64,000 bases of DNA from Cephalopachus bancanus (Eukaryota; Chordata; Mammalia; Primates; Tarsiidae): positions 5,162,501 to 5,226,500 of the forward strand of contig JAPVLO010000161.1 in NCBI GenBank assembly GCA_027257055.1, given 5' to 3'. This document shows positions 15,023-27,287 of this stretch, in pieces; position 1 is the first letter of the stretch; each line of letters opens with the position of its first letter. The notes under the pieces are model-generated. The model was not told where the DNA came from and did not search any database. It saw only the letters and a list, made by a program, of their open reading frames with translations. A program made the position numbers and the translations under genes.

Positions 15023-15327
15023 GCCGGACTCGGTGGCTCAGCCTGTAATCCCGCGCCTTTGGGAGGCTGAGGTGAGTGGATTGCCTGAACCCGCGGGTTC
15101 GAGACCCACCTGGGCAGCAAGACCTCATCTCTACAATAAAATAAAATAAAATAAAATAAAAATCAGCCGGGCATGGTAGCACGTGCCTGTAGTTTCGGCT
15201 ACTCGGAAGGCTGAGGTGGAAGGATCGCCGGAGCCCAGCAGGTCGAGGCTGCGATGGCCGGGAGCAGCCACTGCACTCCAGTCTGGGCGACCGAGTGAGA
15301 CTCCGACTCAAAAAAAAAAAAAAAAAA
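15023..15327 (+). mobile_element. Lineage-specific Alu, short form, with linker (AAAAT)n expansion
   Basis: TSD gcatttat (15013-15020 / 15331-15338). The middle A-rich linker has expanded to about five AAAAT units. Short-form deletion present (gggcagcaagacc). Confidence 0.94.
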
Positions 15328-15584
15328 TTTGCATTTATTAGTGACAAAAGCTTTGGGGTTTTCTTGAACACCCTTGGCTCAGACGTTCACTGAGCCCAGT
15401 TGGCCTGGCCGTGACTGTCCATCCAACAAGAGCCTCCAATACAGGCTGGCGGGGAGCAGGGAGAGAGCAGCAACCCGTGCTGTAGCCTCCTCCTTCCTGC
15501 CAGGTGGGAGATGGATGTGATGGACAGGGTCCCAGGGTCAGAAGTCAGATAGGAGCACTACTACCAGCCACCAGCCGCAGCAGC

Positions 15585-16012
<428 letters not shown>

Positions 16013-17239
16013 AAAATGTATGAGCCCTTTTAACCTCTGCGGTGCTTGTCACCCCCACATCACACAGAGAACAGCCTCCACTCAGCACAAAACACACAGC
16101 AGGAACCTTCCATCCCCAGACCCTCAGGGAATCTCCTGGGCCAATAAACACTCCGTGTCCCTGGAGAAGCCGGCTGTGACTGGACCTGGTTCCAGGCCAC
16201 CTGCAAAGCCACCACTAAAGCCTAACACACACTTCTTTCACACGGTCGGTCTTCATTCTAATTCTCAGCCTGAAGAAGTCCTGTGATGACCCGTGATGGC
16301 CAGGGACAGGGAACTGAGTGTCACATGGAATCACAGATATATCAAGCTTCTACGGGGGAGGAACAAAAAGACCCCTAAATAAGAAAACATGATGTGCCAG
16401 GGTAACCGGGCCAGATAACACACCTGTGAGCAGAGACAGCTGTGAGTAGGCAGAGTGTCTCACTCAGGAAGGGCACTAAAGAGAGGAAGGGACCTTGATT
16501 TGACCTTGCAGGAAAACAATCTTCCGCTTCACCTCTGCTTTCCCTGATAGTCTCAGAAAACAAATTATTCCAGAGCCTGATGGAAGTGGTACTACCCTTT
16601 TCCCATGAAACCATCCACAAATGCATTTCCTAAGCAGCCCCTCAAAGCATCCTGGAAAGAGAAACTCAGGAGGCCATGGAAAGTTCCTGGCCCCTCAAGT
16701 CAGAAATGAGGCCAAGCTAGGCGTAAGAGGTACTCACGGTGACAGGGAAGTGACATCATACATTCCAAATCTCACGCACTTTTCATTTAATTCATGCTGG
16801 CTTCGTCCCTGTATATCAAGTCAGTGGTTACACTTGCTGTTCCAAAAAGTCTTGGGTCTAATCTCTACAATTATGCTTTAAAGCTATTATTTTGCCACTA
16901 ATAATATTTCAGAAAGGATACAAGTTTTTATGGTGCCTATGTTGGATTTTGTGATCACGTAACGGGTATAGTATTTCTATGTCTGTGAAGTTGTGAGATT
17001 TTTTTTGCATTTCAAATAAAAAGAACATTTTATAGAAAATAGGGGGAGGAGTAGTAATATCGCCACAATTTCAGTCATGTCCTACAGTTCTGTCTTCATC
17101 ATGGGGTGAAAAACACTTTTTATAGTGTTTAATGATTATTAAATACTAAAGAGAGCATCCTGCCAACTGTTTCAGGATTGCTTGTCATCTTGGTGCTGCT
17201 TAAAGTAAAGAATTAATGAGCTTCTAATGTTCCCCTAAG
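16013..17239. other. Unique sequence, no gene seen
   Basis: 1.2 kb of sequence with no repeat I recognise. Several short open frames on both strands lack known motifs. Confidence 0.45.
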
Positions 17240-17252
17240 AGTTTCCATGAAG

Positions 17253-17549
17253 GGCCGGGCTCAGTGGTTCAGCCTGTAATCCCGGCACTTTGGGAGGCCA
17301 AGGCGAGTGGACTGCCTGAGCCCGAGGGTTCGAGACCAGCCTGAGCAACTTGATGAGACCTCGTCTCTACAATAAATCAAAAAATTAGCTGGGTGTGGTA
17401 GTAGTGTGTGTCTGTAGTTCCAGCTACTTGGAAGGCTGAGGGGGAAGGCTCGCCGGAGCCCAGCAGGTCGACGCTGATGCAGCTGTGAGTGTGCCACTGC
17501 ACTCCAGTCTGGGTGACAGAGTGAGACTCCAACTCAAAAAAAAAAAAAA
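17253..17549 (+). mobile_element. Lineage-specific Alu, long form, with 13-bp TSD
   Basis: Perfect TSD agtttccatgaag at 17240-17252 and 17550-17562. Confidence 0.96.
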
Positions 17550-17599
17550 AGTTTCCATGAAGCGACATTAATTCCACGAAACCTCACAAAAACTAGAGT

Positions 17600-17720
17600 A
17601 TATATCAAACAAACTGAGCTCAAATCCTGGTTCTACCACTTGATAGCATGACCTCAGGACGGTTCCGTGACCTCACTAAGTCATAGTTTCAGCATTTAAA
17701 AAAGATAGGATTCTCATCTG
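17600..17720 (+). mobile_element. MIR fragment
   Basis: Sense MIR core: 'gctcaaatcctggttctacc', acttgatagcatgacctc, then catagtttcagcattta. Confidence 0.6.
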
Positions 17721-17767
17721 GGGATTTAAAAAAAATCACTACTGAGGGCCTGTTGATTAGCTTTTTC

Positions 17768-17857
17768 GTTTTTCTTTTTTTTTTTTAGAAAGAAGGATTT
17801 ATTGAGAGGACAGAAAAGCTCCCTCAGTAGGAGGGGGCCTGGAGGGATTGCCCTGGA
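17768..17857 (-). mobile_element. Tiny retroposon carrying an LTR-like AATAAA 3' end, copy 2
   Basis: The minus strand reads 'gggagcttttctgtcctctc', then aataaatccttctttct and a pure poly(A) tail. Imperfect direct repeats (attagctttttc / atagctattttt) flank it. Nearly identical to 3836-3912 over the last 40 nt. Confidence 0.55.
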
Positions 17858-17984
17858 TAGCTATTTTTACATTGATGCCATAGCTATTATTAAAGCGCTG
17901 TTTGCATATCATGGAAGCAAACCCACAGCTGGTGGGGCCATTCGTAATAATCAAGTGGCAGGTATCAGACGTCGTTTTCTCAGG

Positions 17985-18180
17985 GTCCACCCCATGCCAG
18001 GTGTAGCACTACGCACGCTGCACACGTTATCTCATTTAATGCCCACCTTTGTAGTTGTCAATATCATCGTCCCCACTGTGTAGATGAGAGATTCTCTCTT
18101 AACTTGAGGTTAGGTAATTTCTTCACCAAGCAACTAGAGGGTTCATTCTTGAAATTCAAACCCAGGTCGGCCAGACTCCA
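17985..18180 (-). mobile_element. MIR element, antisense
   Basis: Antisense MIR: 'cacgttatctcatttaatgc', 'catcgtccccactgtgtaga', and 'attcaaacccaggtcggcca' near the end. Confidence 0.7.
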
Positions 18181-18258
18181 ACATTCAGCACTCAGTTATG
18201 ACCCATGCCATGAACTTTAAGTTCTTAAGTGTCAAAAGGGCCGCATATATACATATAT

Positions 18259-18537
18259 TTTTTTGAGTTGGAGTCTCACTCTGTCGCCCAGACTAGAGTG
18301 CAGTGGCCGCTCCCGGCCACCGCAGCCTCAACCTGCTGTGCTCTGGCAATCCTTCCGCCTCAGCCTTCCAAGTAGCTGGAACTACAGGAGTGCGCTGCCA
18401 CACCCGGCTAATATTTTGATTTATTGTAAAGATGAGGTCTCACCAAGTTGCCCAGGCGGGTCTCGAACCCGCGGGCTCAGGCAATCCACTCACCTCAGCC
18501 TCCCAAGGCACGGGATTACAGGTTGAACCACCAGGGC
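18259..18537 (-). mobile_element. Lineage-specific Alu, long form
   Basis: Flanked by catatat (18252-18258 / 18538-18544). Hairpin gcgggtctcgaacccgc intact. Confidence 0.92.
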
Positions 18538-18884
18538 CATATATTATGAAGTAGTGACTCCTTGGTGAATCAAATGTCCTAAATAGAGAAGCACCAACAC
18601 TCATAACATCCAGCCCTCTCCGCCTGTGTCCCTAACCTTCACTGACACCTTACATGGCAATATTCCCATCTTCCCACGTGTCTGCAGAGCATGCCAAAAA
18701 TAAGAACTGAGGTCTCTTCCAGAAAGATAAAAGCCCCATAGATCACAAGATGAGGTGGCGAAACCCTCTTTGTGGTCCATGAGAACTGGAAAATGGCAGG
18801 GATGACTGTCAAAACTGAACCCCGTAGGTACAAAATGCTTGCCTGGCTTCACTCATCTCTAATTACTGATTGAGAGTGGAGGCC

Positions 18885-19060
18885 TTGGGGCTCCCGTGGC
18901 CTGGGCTTGAGCCTGGACTTCTGCCTTCCAGCAATGTGATGCTGAGCTAGTTTTTCAGCCTCTGTGAGTTTCCGTTTCCTCGTTTACAAAATGGCAATGG
19001 TAAGAATCCAAAATCGAACAATGTACATAAAGCATTTTGCACAGGCCCTGACACATAGTT
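18885..19060 (+). mobile_element. MIR element
   Basis: Sense MIR: tgggcttgagcctggac, 'agtttccgtttcctcgttta', caaaatggcaatggtaa, and ggccctgacacatag. Confidence 0.7.
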
Positions 19061-19141
19061 AGGATGATGCTCTCCCATTCCATCCAAGTTGTTGCAAAAG
19101 ATATTGTCATTCTTTTTTATTGCAGAATAATATTCCATGGT

Positions 19142-19142
<1 letters not shown>

Positions 19143-19195
<53 letters not shown>
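19143..19195. repeat. (TG)n microsatellite
   Basis: About 26 TG units following attccatggtacg. The adjacent 'tattgcagaataatattcca' suggests it lies within an old antisense L1 3' fragment. Confidence 0.95.
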
Positions 19196-19197
<2 letters not shown>

Positions 19198-19450
19198 ACA
19201 CACCACATTTTCATTATCCACAATTAGTTGATGGGTATTTAGATTGTGACTCCTGGACAAGTCTTAAATAGTGACATCACTTCTCCAGCAACTAGGTACT
19301 TGACTCCTTTCACATTATCTTTCCCCTAAGCATGACAAGTCTTTCCAATCTAAAATTTTGTGGTCTCACCTTTGCTTGGAGAGCATATAAGGCCAACAAA
19401 ACCAAGGCTTCAGGAGAACAATCGATTTCTTCATCAAGGATCTCTTTCTT

Positions 19451-19797
19451 CCTTCCTTCCTTCCTTCCTTCCTTCCTTCCTTCCTTCCTTCCTTCCTTCC
19501 TTTCTTTCTTTCTTTTTTTTTTTTTGAGTTGGAGTCCCACTCCGTCGCCCAGACTGGAGGGCAGTGGCATGCTCCCAGTCACCGCAGCCTTGACCTGCTG
19601 GGCTCTGGCAATCCTTCCACCTCAGCCTTCCGAGTAGCCAGAACTACAGGTGCGCCTACCACGCCTGGCTAATTTTTGATTTATTGTAGAGATGAGGTTC
19701 CCCCAATTCAGGCGGGTCTCGAACCCGCGGGCTCAGGCAATTCACTCACCTCGGCCTCCCAAAGCGCGGGATTATAGGCTGAGCCACCAAGCCCGGC
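19451..19797 (-). mobile_element. Lineage-specific Alu with (TTCC)n-expanded tail and 15-bp TSD
   Basis: TSD aaggatctctttctt / aaggatatctttctt (19436-19450, 19798-19812). The TTCC array at 19451-19500 therefore lies inside the insertion as a mutated A-tail. Confidence 0.94.
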
Positions 19798-20012
19798 AAG
19801 GATATCTTTCTTAACCCGAGACACAAAATTATTCTCAGTCAAAATGGTTCCAGAATTTTACAAAAGTATCAGTGATCAAAAATTTAAGCATTATGTCAGG
19901 GTCCAGCACAGAAGCATGAGTGTTTTCTCTACTCCACTTTTTAACATTCTATTTTGAACATGTTAATTGTTTTAATGTTATACAGAGTAGAACTAAGTCA
20001 GGATCTGGTGGA

Positions 20013-20318
20013 TTTTTTTTTTTTTTTTTTTTTAGTTGGAGTCTCACTCTGTCGTCCAGGCTGGAGTGCAGTGACACATTCATGGCTACCGCAACCTTGA
20101 CCTGCTGGGCTCAGGGGATCCTTCGACCTCAGCCTTCCAAGTAGCTGGAACTACAAGTGAGCACTTACCACACCCGGCTAATTTTTTTTTTTAACTTATT
20201 GTAGAGAGGAGGTCTCACCAAGTTGCCCTGGCTGGTCTCGAACCCTCAGGCTCAAGCAATCCTCTCTCCTTGTCCTCCCAAAGTGCTGGGATTACAGGCG
20301 TGAGCCCTGTGCCTGGGA
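20013..20318 (-). mobile_element. Lineage-type Alu, long form, with TSD
   Basis: TSD atctggtgga at 20003-20012 and 20319-20328. Long poly-T tail at the left. Confidence 0.94.
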
Positions 20319-20678
20319 ATCTGGTGGAATTTTTAAAAGAAAAGATAGATTTAGGAAGAGAGCCATCAGGAAAACATATTAAGGTCCTCAGACAGAAAAA
20401 AAGCATGGAAAAATCAATAGCATATTGGCTAAAATCTGATAGATAGGTGAGATAGAGATAGATATCTAAATGTCTCCTCTGCCATCACACTGAGATTTCT
20501 GCTGCAGGCTGGACCCCAGGCTGGACTCCCTCTCATCTGCTCTTCACACAGCAGCCAGATCTTGTCTCTCTTCTTGTCAAAACGCTTCAGAGACTCTCCA
20601 GAGAGCTCATGACGAAGACCAAATGGCTAACTTGGCTCACAAGCCTTACAAGTTTTGTTCCAGCAAAGAGTCCATTTT

Positions 20679-20965
20679 TTTTTTTTGAGTTGGAGTCTCA
20701 CTCTGTCGCCCAGACTGGAGTGCAGTGGCCGCTCCCGGCCACTGCAGCCTCGCCTGCTGGGCTCGGGCGATCCTTCCGCCTCAGCCTTCCAAGTAGCCGG
20801 AATTACAGGTGCTACCACGCCCGGCTAATTTCTTTTTTTTTTTTTTTTTACTGTAGAGATGAGGTCTCGCCTGCCCAGGCGGGTCTCGAACCCGCGGGCT
20901 CAGGCAATCCACTCACCTCAGCCTCCCAAAGGCGCGGGATTACAGGCTGAGCCACCGAGCCCGGC
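20679..20965 (-). mobile_element. Lineage-specific Alu, short form, with 13-bp TSD
   Basis: Perfect TSD aagagtccatttt at 20666-20678 and 20966-20978. Hairpin gcgggtctcgaacccgc and short-form deletion present. Confidence 0.97.
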
Positions 20966-20978
20966 AAGAGTCCATTTT

Positions 20979-22037
20979 GTAAAATCATAGAACCTTCTAA
21001 TTGGAGAAACGTTAAGAATCATTTAATCTCCTGGAAGAAGACCGGTGACAGGGAGAAGGGGAGGCTACTCCAGTTATCTATCAAGAGCCGTGACCTTGGC
21101 CTGGGCTGCAGCTGTAGTAGCAGAGACAGAAAGGTGAGACCTGATGAGAGAAATATTGCACTCAATCAATCTCCACTCACCAATATTCACCAAGCACCCA
21201 CGGTGTTCCAGAACATAGAGGTGAGAAAGGCACCACCCTGCCTTCGAGGAGCAAGCAATCTGATGGGAAAATGCAAATTAGATGCATTCTCCTCCATCAC
21301 TGAGCAGTTATTGTTGTGATGAGGGCTGAGAAGGGAATGGCTGCAGGGATGCGGCCCACTGCATACTTGTGCACTTGTGGAGGGTTGGGGGTGGCAGAGG
21401 CCCCTCCTAGAAAATCACATCGGAGCAGAGTGATGAGGGAAATGAGCCAGATGCAATGGAAATGTGGGCAGGGTGGAAGACGAGCAGAGAAAAAGCAGGG
21501 GCCGTGGCCTTGAGGTGGAAAGAATTTCTGTGTTTTAGAAACAGCCCGAAGCCAGGGAGACTGAAGGCGGTGAGTGTGGGGGAACGGCAAGAAAGAGGCC
21601 AGAGAGGCAGCTTGGTCTAGATCAGTCGGTCATTCGGTCCACACTGTGTATTTTAGATTTCACGTAGATGCAAGGAGAAGGAAAGTTTTCAGACGATGCT
21701 ATGCTCCTGGATTGTGTTTCTTCTGTTTTATTTATTTGTTTCTAGGCTCTTTTTTAGGGCATATTGTCTATATCCCTTCTGGTCTGGTTATCATCCTGTG
21801 GATATGTTTCATTTGCAAGAATCCTCCTGGAATTGTGGACCCAGTACTAAACATAATACCCTGACAGGGTCTCACCCCCAACCCACACAGAGTTCCGAAA
21901 GACCTTCGCGTCCCTCATTGCAGATTCAGTATGTTTATTATTTCAAAATAGGAATGCAGCTAGTTTGTGGTTGTCTTATCACACTTTTATTTTAAACTAG
22001 GATTCCTGAATTCTTTAGCTGTGCTATTAGTTTTGTT
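20979..22037. other. Mostly unique sequence, possible ancient repeat at 21160-21360
   Basis: The 'caccaagcacccacggtgtt' ... 'aggtgagaaaggcaccaccc' order resembles a common old mammalian repeat also seen at 22420-22585. No gene recognised. Confidence 0.4.
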
Positions 22038-22345
22038 TATTTTTTTAAATTTTTTAAATTTTTGAGTCGGAGTCTCATTCTGTCGCCCAGGCTGAAGTGC
22101 AGTGGTCTGCTTACGGCCACCACAGCCTCGACCTGCTAGGCTCAGGTGATCCTTCCACTTCAGCCTTCCAAGTAGCCGGAACTACAGGCATGTGCCACCA
22201 CGCCCGGCCAATTTTTTGGTTTATTGTAGAGATGAGGTCCTGCCAAGTTGCCCAGCCTGTTCTCAAACCCATGGGCTCAGGCAATCCTCTCACCTCAGCC
22301 TCCCAAAGTTCTGGGATTATAGGCGTGAGCCACCATGCCCAGCTA
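22038..22345 (-). mobile_element. Alu, antisense, lineage long form, older
   Basis: Starts with a T-rich tail and 'gagtcggagtctcattctgt', ends gccaccatgcccagc. Hairpin region decayed. Confidence 0.88.
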
Positions 22346-22414
22346 GTTTTTAAAATACAACTTCTGCTATTCATGTTGAGGGCCGCTGATTTCACCCATT
22401 GGTTACAACCTGTG

Positions 22415-22585
22415 GATTGTCTTTATTCATTCTACAAATATTTCTTGGACACCTACTATGTTTCAGTGACTCTTCTAGGCACTGGGGACTTAACAGTAAA
22501 CAAAAAACAGATATTTCTGCCCAAGTCAGGAGAGGAAGACAAACAGCAATATAAATACAGTATGTTAGCTAGTGATGAGTACTAA
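22415..22585 (+). mobile_element. Ancient repeat fragment (family not named)
   Basis: Contains 'ggacacctactatgtttcag', 'ttctaggcactggggac' and 'cagtaaacaaaaaacagata', a frequent old-repeat consensus order in mammals. I cannot assign the family with confidence. Confidence 0.4.
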
Positions 22586-22672
22586 TAGTGCTCACTCAAA
22601 TTCCACAGTTCATATTCATGCACCACCCGGCAATGGAAATCCGGGATCCGCCTAGGAATGTACTTGAGATTA

Positions 22673-22708
22673 AAAACAACAACAACAACAACAACAAAAA
22701 ACAAAACA
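22673..22708 (+). repeat. (CAA)n microsatellite
   Basis: About seven uninterrupted aac/caa units, then A-rich sequence. Confidence 0.9.
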
Positions 22709-22709
22709 G

Positions 22710-23115
22710 GAATTAAGCAGGAAAGCTGACCTCAAGGGTCTTATCTTAAGCAAGCAACTGCATGCCATTTCCCTTAACCACAATCTCTGCCTCCATAAAC
22801 ATGCTTTACTGCATTTCATATGGAAATGTTCATAAAGATGTCTGCATCAATGCTTGTTGTGGAAGTAACCGCTCCTGGTCCTAAATTTAAAATTTGTAAA
22901 CCCACCAATGGCAAACCCATGTTGTAACCTCAAAAAGCTCTATAAAAGCAGCTTGAAACTGAGGATTGTGGCTCAGGTTTTGGGAGGCTACTCCACCTGA
23001 GACTTCTGGAATAAACACCTTCATTTGTTGCTGCAGTTGCTGCAGCATGCTGAGTTCAACAGCCACACCCTTCCCACAAGGACGCTGCCTGATTTTAAAT
23101 TGCCAGGTGCTACAA
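22710..23115 (+). mobile_element. Probable solo LTR with TATA box and poly(A) signal
   Basis: A promoter-like tataaaag at 22941-22948 and aataaa at 23010-23015 are spaced as in retroviral LTRs (about 70 nt). The text 'ggctcaggttttgggaggct' between them is ERV-like. Boundaries and family are not resolved. Confidence 0.6.
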
Positions 23116-23244
23116 ACTTTGTCTTAGGTGTGAGAGGAGAGGGATACATTCTACAAATAAAACAGCAAAGACCCTTGTGTGAATTATCTTGCATATCAAA
23201 TTGGCCCACTCATGCAAACATGTGCACAGGCCAAATCATGTTTA

Positions 23245-23468
23245 CCTGATCACAGCTCACCACAGCCTTGACCTCCTGAGCTCAGGTCCTTCCATCTCAC
23301 ACCCCCAAGTAGGTGGGACTACAGGCACATCATGCCCAGCTAACTTTTTGTAGAGACAAGGTCTTGCTATGTTGCCTAAGCTGGTCTTGAACTCCTGGAC
23401 TCAAGCAATCCTTTCTCCTCGACTTCCCAAAGTGCTAGGATTACAGGCATGAGCCACTGCACCCAGTC
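23245..23468 (-). mobile_element. AluJ-like element, 5'/3' incomplete
   Basis: Starts inside the right arm (gatcacagctcaccacagcc) and continues through the left arm ending gagccactgcacccagtc. Confidence 0.85.
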
Positions 23469-23482
23469 ATATTTTTTAAATC

Positions 23483-23773
23483 TTTTTTTTTTTGAGTTGG
23501 AGTCTCACTCTGTCACCCAGACTGGAGGGCAGTGGCTGCTCCTGGCCACCACAGCCTTGACCTGCTGGGCTCTGGCAATCCTTCCGCCTCAGCTTTCCAA
23601 GTAGCTGGAACTACAGGCGCACTACCACGCCCAGCTAATTTTTTTAATTTATTTATTGTAGAGATGAGGTCTCACCAAGTTGCCCAGGTGGGTCTCGAAC
23701 CCTCAGGCTCAGGCAATTCACTCACCTTGGCCTCCCAAAGCGCGGGATTACAGGCTGAGCCACCGAGCCCGGC
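23483..23773 (-). mobile_element. Lineage-specific Alu, long form
   Basis: Flanked by tttttaaatctt / ttttaaaatctt. Hairpin partly decayed (gggtctcgaaccctc). Confidence 0.92.
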
Positions 23774-24257
23774 TTTTAAAATCTTAACAGAGTAATAGGG
23801 CAATCAGACAAATTCTATAAATGAGAACATCTAGAAAAACTGGATGAAATATGAAAACATCTGTTTAAAGGCTTTGGAGAGATGCCATGAAATGAAAAGT
23901 TCATGTCAAGAAATAAGAGAAGAAAAATCCTGGAAAGCTGAGCCCAGAACCTGTGGCTGCTTTTGCCTTAGAGGCACCCGCATATTCCATAGTAGGCACC
24001 AGAGAATCTGGGCAGGGCTTTGATACATTCATGGAACTAGGTGGGAAAACATTGTTCAGGGCCTGCCTAGGAGGGACGTCTCTGGCCAAAGCCCAGAGGC
24101 CCTCAGGCTACCTTCTAGAAATTAATGTAAAGTAAGAAATGGAATTTGACAAAGAATTGGAAATTTTTTTTTTAAATCTCAGTACTGAAAATGGAATGAC
24201 TGAAGAAATAATGACTGAAGTTAAGTATGCAGAGCACAAGTTTAAGAACAGATTAGA

Positions 24258-24566
24258 AGCTGGGTGCAGTGGTTCACACCTGCAATCCCGGCACTTTGGG
24301 AGGCTGAGGTAAGAGGACTGCCTGAGCCCAGAGTTTGAGAGCAGCCTGGGCAACTTGGTGAAACCTCATCTCTACAATAAATCAAAAATATAATTAGCCA
24401 GGCATGGTGGTGTACACCTGTAGTTCCAGTTACTTGGAAAGCTGAGGTGGAAGGATCACCTGAGCCCAGCAGGTAGAGGTTGCGGTGGCCATAAGCATGC
24501 CACTGCACTCCAGCCTGGATGTCAGAGTGAGACCCTGACTCAAAAAAGAAAAAAAAAAAAAGACTT
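24258..24566 (+). mobile_element. Lineage-type Alu, long form, older
   Basis: Flanked by agattaga on both sides. B-box decayed (cagagtttgagagcagcc). Confidence 0.88.
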
Positions 24567-24952
24567 AGAATAGATTAGATCTGAGAAAGAAGCAAGGAAC
24601 TCGGTTATAAGTGAATATACAATATCAGACTAAATTACATATTGTAAAGTGAAAGAAGCCAGGCACAAAATAATACATGGCATTTAATTTCATTTATATA
24701 ACATTCCAAAACAGGCAAAACCAATCCAAGAATTCAGGACAGTGGTTGGTCACCTTTGGAGAGTAGGAGAGAGAGATCATGGGAGATCTCCTTCCAGTCA
24801 CTAGGGGCTGGGAAGATTCCATTACATTACTTTCATGGTGATTTCTCAGATGTGTTCACTGTGTGTTAATTCATCAAGCAGTGCACTTATGATCTGTACT
24901 TTGTAACATATGTGGCTTCTGTATTTTTTTAATTTTTTAAAAAGTTTTTTAT

Positions 24953-25251
24953 GGCCGGGCTCGGTGGCTCAACCTGTAATCCCAGCACTTTGGGAGGCCG
25001 AGGCTAGTGGATTGCCTGAGTCCACGGGTTCAAGACCCACCCGGGAAACTTGGCGAGACCTCATCTCTACAATAAATAAAAAATTAGCCAGGTGCGGTAG
25101 TGCGCGCCTGTAGTTCCAGCTACTTGGAGGGCTGAGGTGGAGGGATCGCTGTGGGATCGCTGGAGCCCGGCAGATCGAGGCTGCGGTGGCCAGGAGCGGC
25201 CACTGCACTCCAGTCTGGGTGACAGAGTGAGACTCCAACTCAAAAAAAAAA
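24953..25251 (+). mobile_element. Lineage-specific Alu, long form, with internal 11-bp duplication
   Basis: TSD aaagttttttat at 24941-24952 and 25252-25263. The right arm has a tandem gggatcgctgt / gggatcgctgg at 25142-25163. Confidence 0.95.
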
Positions 25252-25404
25252 AAAGTTTTTTATTCTAAAGTGATATAGTGAAAATCTTCCTCCATTGTCT
25301 CCCAGATACTCTGTACTGCTCCCTGGAGGCAACCCATTTATTAATTTCAAGTAATTCTACCATCATTGAGCCAATAAAAAATGGAAGCTCCACACAAACC
25401 CTGT

Positions 25405-26102
25405 TTCTTCATTGTATTCATTTGCCAAAGCTGCCATAATATCACAGACTGATTGGCTTAAGCAACAGAGATGTATTTGCTCACGGTTCTGGAGGCTAGA
25501 AGTCCAAGATGAAAATGTTAGCAGGATGGATTTCTTCTGAGGCCTTTCTTTTTCTTTTTTTTGAGTCGGAGTCTCACTCAGTCGCCCAGACTGGAGTGCA
25601 GTGGCCGCTCCCAGCCACCACAGCCTCGACCTGCCGGGCTCTGGCGATCCTTCCGCCTCAGCCTTCCGAGTAGCCGGAATTACAGGCGCGCGCTACCACG
25701 CCCGGCTGATTTTTGATTTATTATAGAGATGAGGTCTCGCTGCCCAGGCGGGTCTCGAACCCGCGGGCTCAGGCAATCCACTCACCTCAGCCTCCCAAAG
25801 GCGCGGGATTACAGGCTGAGTCACCGAGCCTGGCTGAGGCCTTTCTTCTCAGCTTGCAGATGGCTGCTTTCTGACTGTAGCTTCCCAGGTTTTTTTTTTC
25901 TGGGCATATGCATATCTGTGTCCTAATCTTCTCTTCTTTTAAGGACACCAGTCATACTGGGTGAGAGCCCACACATATAACCTCATTTTACTTTAATTAC
26001 TTATTTAAAGGTCCTATCTCCAAAAATAGTCACATTCTAAGGTACTGGGCATTAGGATTTCAACATAAAAATTTGAAAGACACAGAATTCAGCCCAAAGC
26101 AT
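25405..26102 (-). mobile_element. MLT1-type LTR, antisense, split by an Alu
   Basis: Antisense MLT1: 'catttgccaaagctgccata', 'tctggaggctagaagtccaa', 'aaggacaccagtcatactgg', ending gacacagaattcagccc. Confidence 0.9.
25551..25834 (-). mobile_element. Lineage-specific Alu, short form, with 13-bp TSD, inside MLT1
   Basis: Perfect TSD tgaggcctttctt at 25538-25550 and 25835-25847. Hairpin intact. Confidence 0.97.
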
Positions 26103-26177
26103 TCTATCTTCTGGACCTGCAAAATTCATGCCCTAATTGAGAGGACAATAATAGACTTAGGTTAAGAGCATGCTATT

Positions 26178-27287
26178 GAGAGGCCCAAGAAACCAAGAAA
26201 CTTAAAAAGCCATACTTGCTGTAAAAGTAGTGTTTAGTTCACTATATTTCATATATCCCTACCTCATGTTTAATATATATTTTGTGTATTCCTACCTCAT
26301 GTTCATTGTACTTTATGAAATCTTAGTACTTTAAATCCTACCTCAGACCCCGTAGAGTTAGGCATATGTTGTGACTGATTGTGTAGTTATATAAAATGTT
26401 TTAAGTGGTGTTTGTATTTAGAACTCTTAGGTTAAGCATTGTCAGTCCTATTTGCCATACTGACTTCTGCTTTTACAACGGATGTAAAAGTTAAAGCAAT
26501 AAGCCCCTTTCAGACATTACTTTCCTATCAGTAGACTCTGAGGCGCTAGCTGCTCTCTAGGTGGGCTTTATATTGATTTAAACCACCTGCTTCCATGCCA
26601 GTGTTAATTTACACGCAGTGGCTATGTAAACCTGAAGGGATCAAAGACTTTTACAAAAACCACCTTGCTATAAGACGTTTGTGAGATTTTATATTTTCCC
26701 AGAATTAGTACTATATGAATTTCTACCCCACATTCACTGTATGTGTTTGCAGCATTCATATTTAAAACTTTGTTAAGTTTGGCTTTTGTTGTCCCATAAT
26801 GACCATGTTATGTTATGTAAATGTTAAGCAAACAAGCTTTCCTAAGCATAACTTGGGGTGGATCAGCAAACTTAAAGGGCTAATGTAACCCTTTACCTGC
26901 CTGCTCAGGTTACTTTATACGCAGTGACTGTATGGACCTAACTTATCTGACACTCCACTCTGCCCATTAAGTGGGTTTCTGTCAATCACGGGCAGTCAGG
27001 TTACATCCACGAAAGGCACCAACCAATACCAAGTGTTCCCATACCCATTAGGAGAAATTACCCAATCATGTAAAATCAAGTTTAAAGTTCTTTCCCCTCC
27101 CTCTGTAATTGTGCATAAAAACTGCTTACCATTGTGAATCAGGGCTCTGGTCCATGAATCCTCTACGGGCTTCATGCGTGAGCCCAGACTCGAGCCTGAA
27201 TAAAGACCCTCGTGTATTTGCATCGGAGCTGGCTCTTTGTGGTCTCTCTCTCTCTCTCTCTCTCTGATTAGAGTCTCGGGTTTAACA
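26178..27287 (+). mobile_element. ERV1-type solo LTR, about 1.1 kb
   Basis: The right end is clear: TATA-like gcataaaaac (about 27113), then 'gactcgagcctgaataaaga' with AATAAA at 27199-27204, then a (CT)n tract and 'gagtctcgggtttaaca' ending in CA. The left end (tgagaggcccaag) is my best guess because no matching TSD was found. U3 has internally repeated blocks (see findings). Confidence 0.65.

Noticed and set aside
19143..19195. CRISPR-like or satellite array
   Set aside because: The repeated units here and at 43766-43849 are dinucleotide microsatellites. The dispersed 300-bp repeats are Alus with TSDs. There is no spacer structure.
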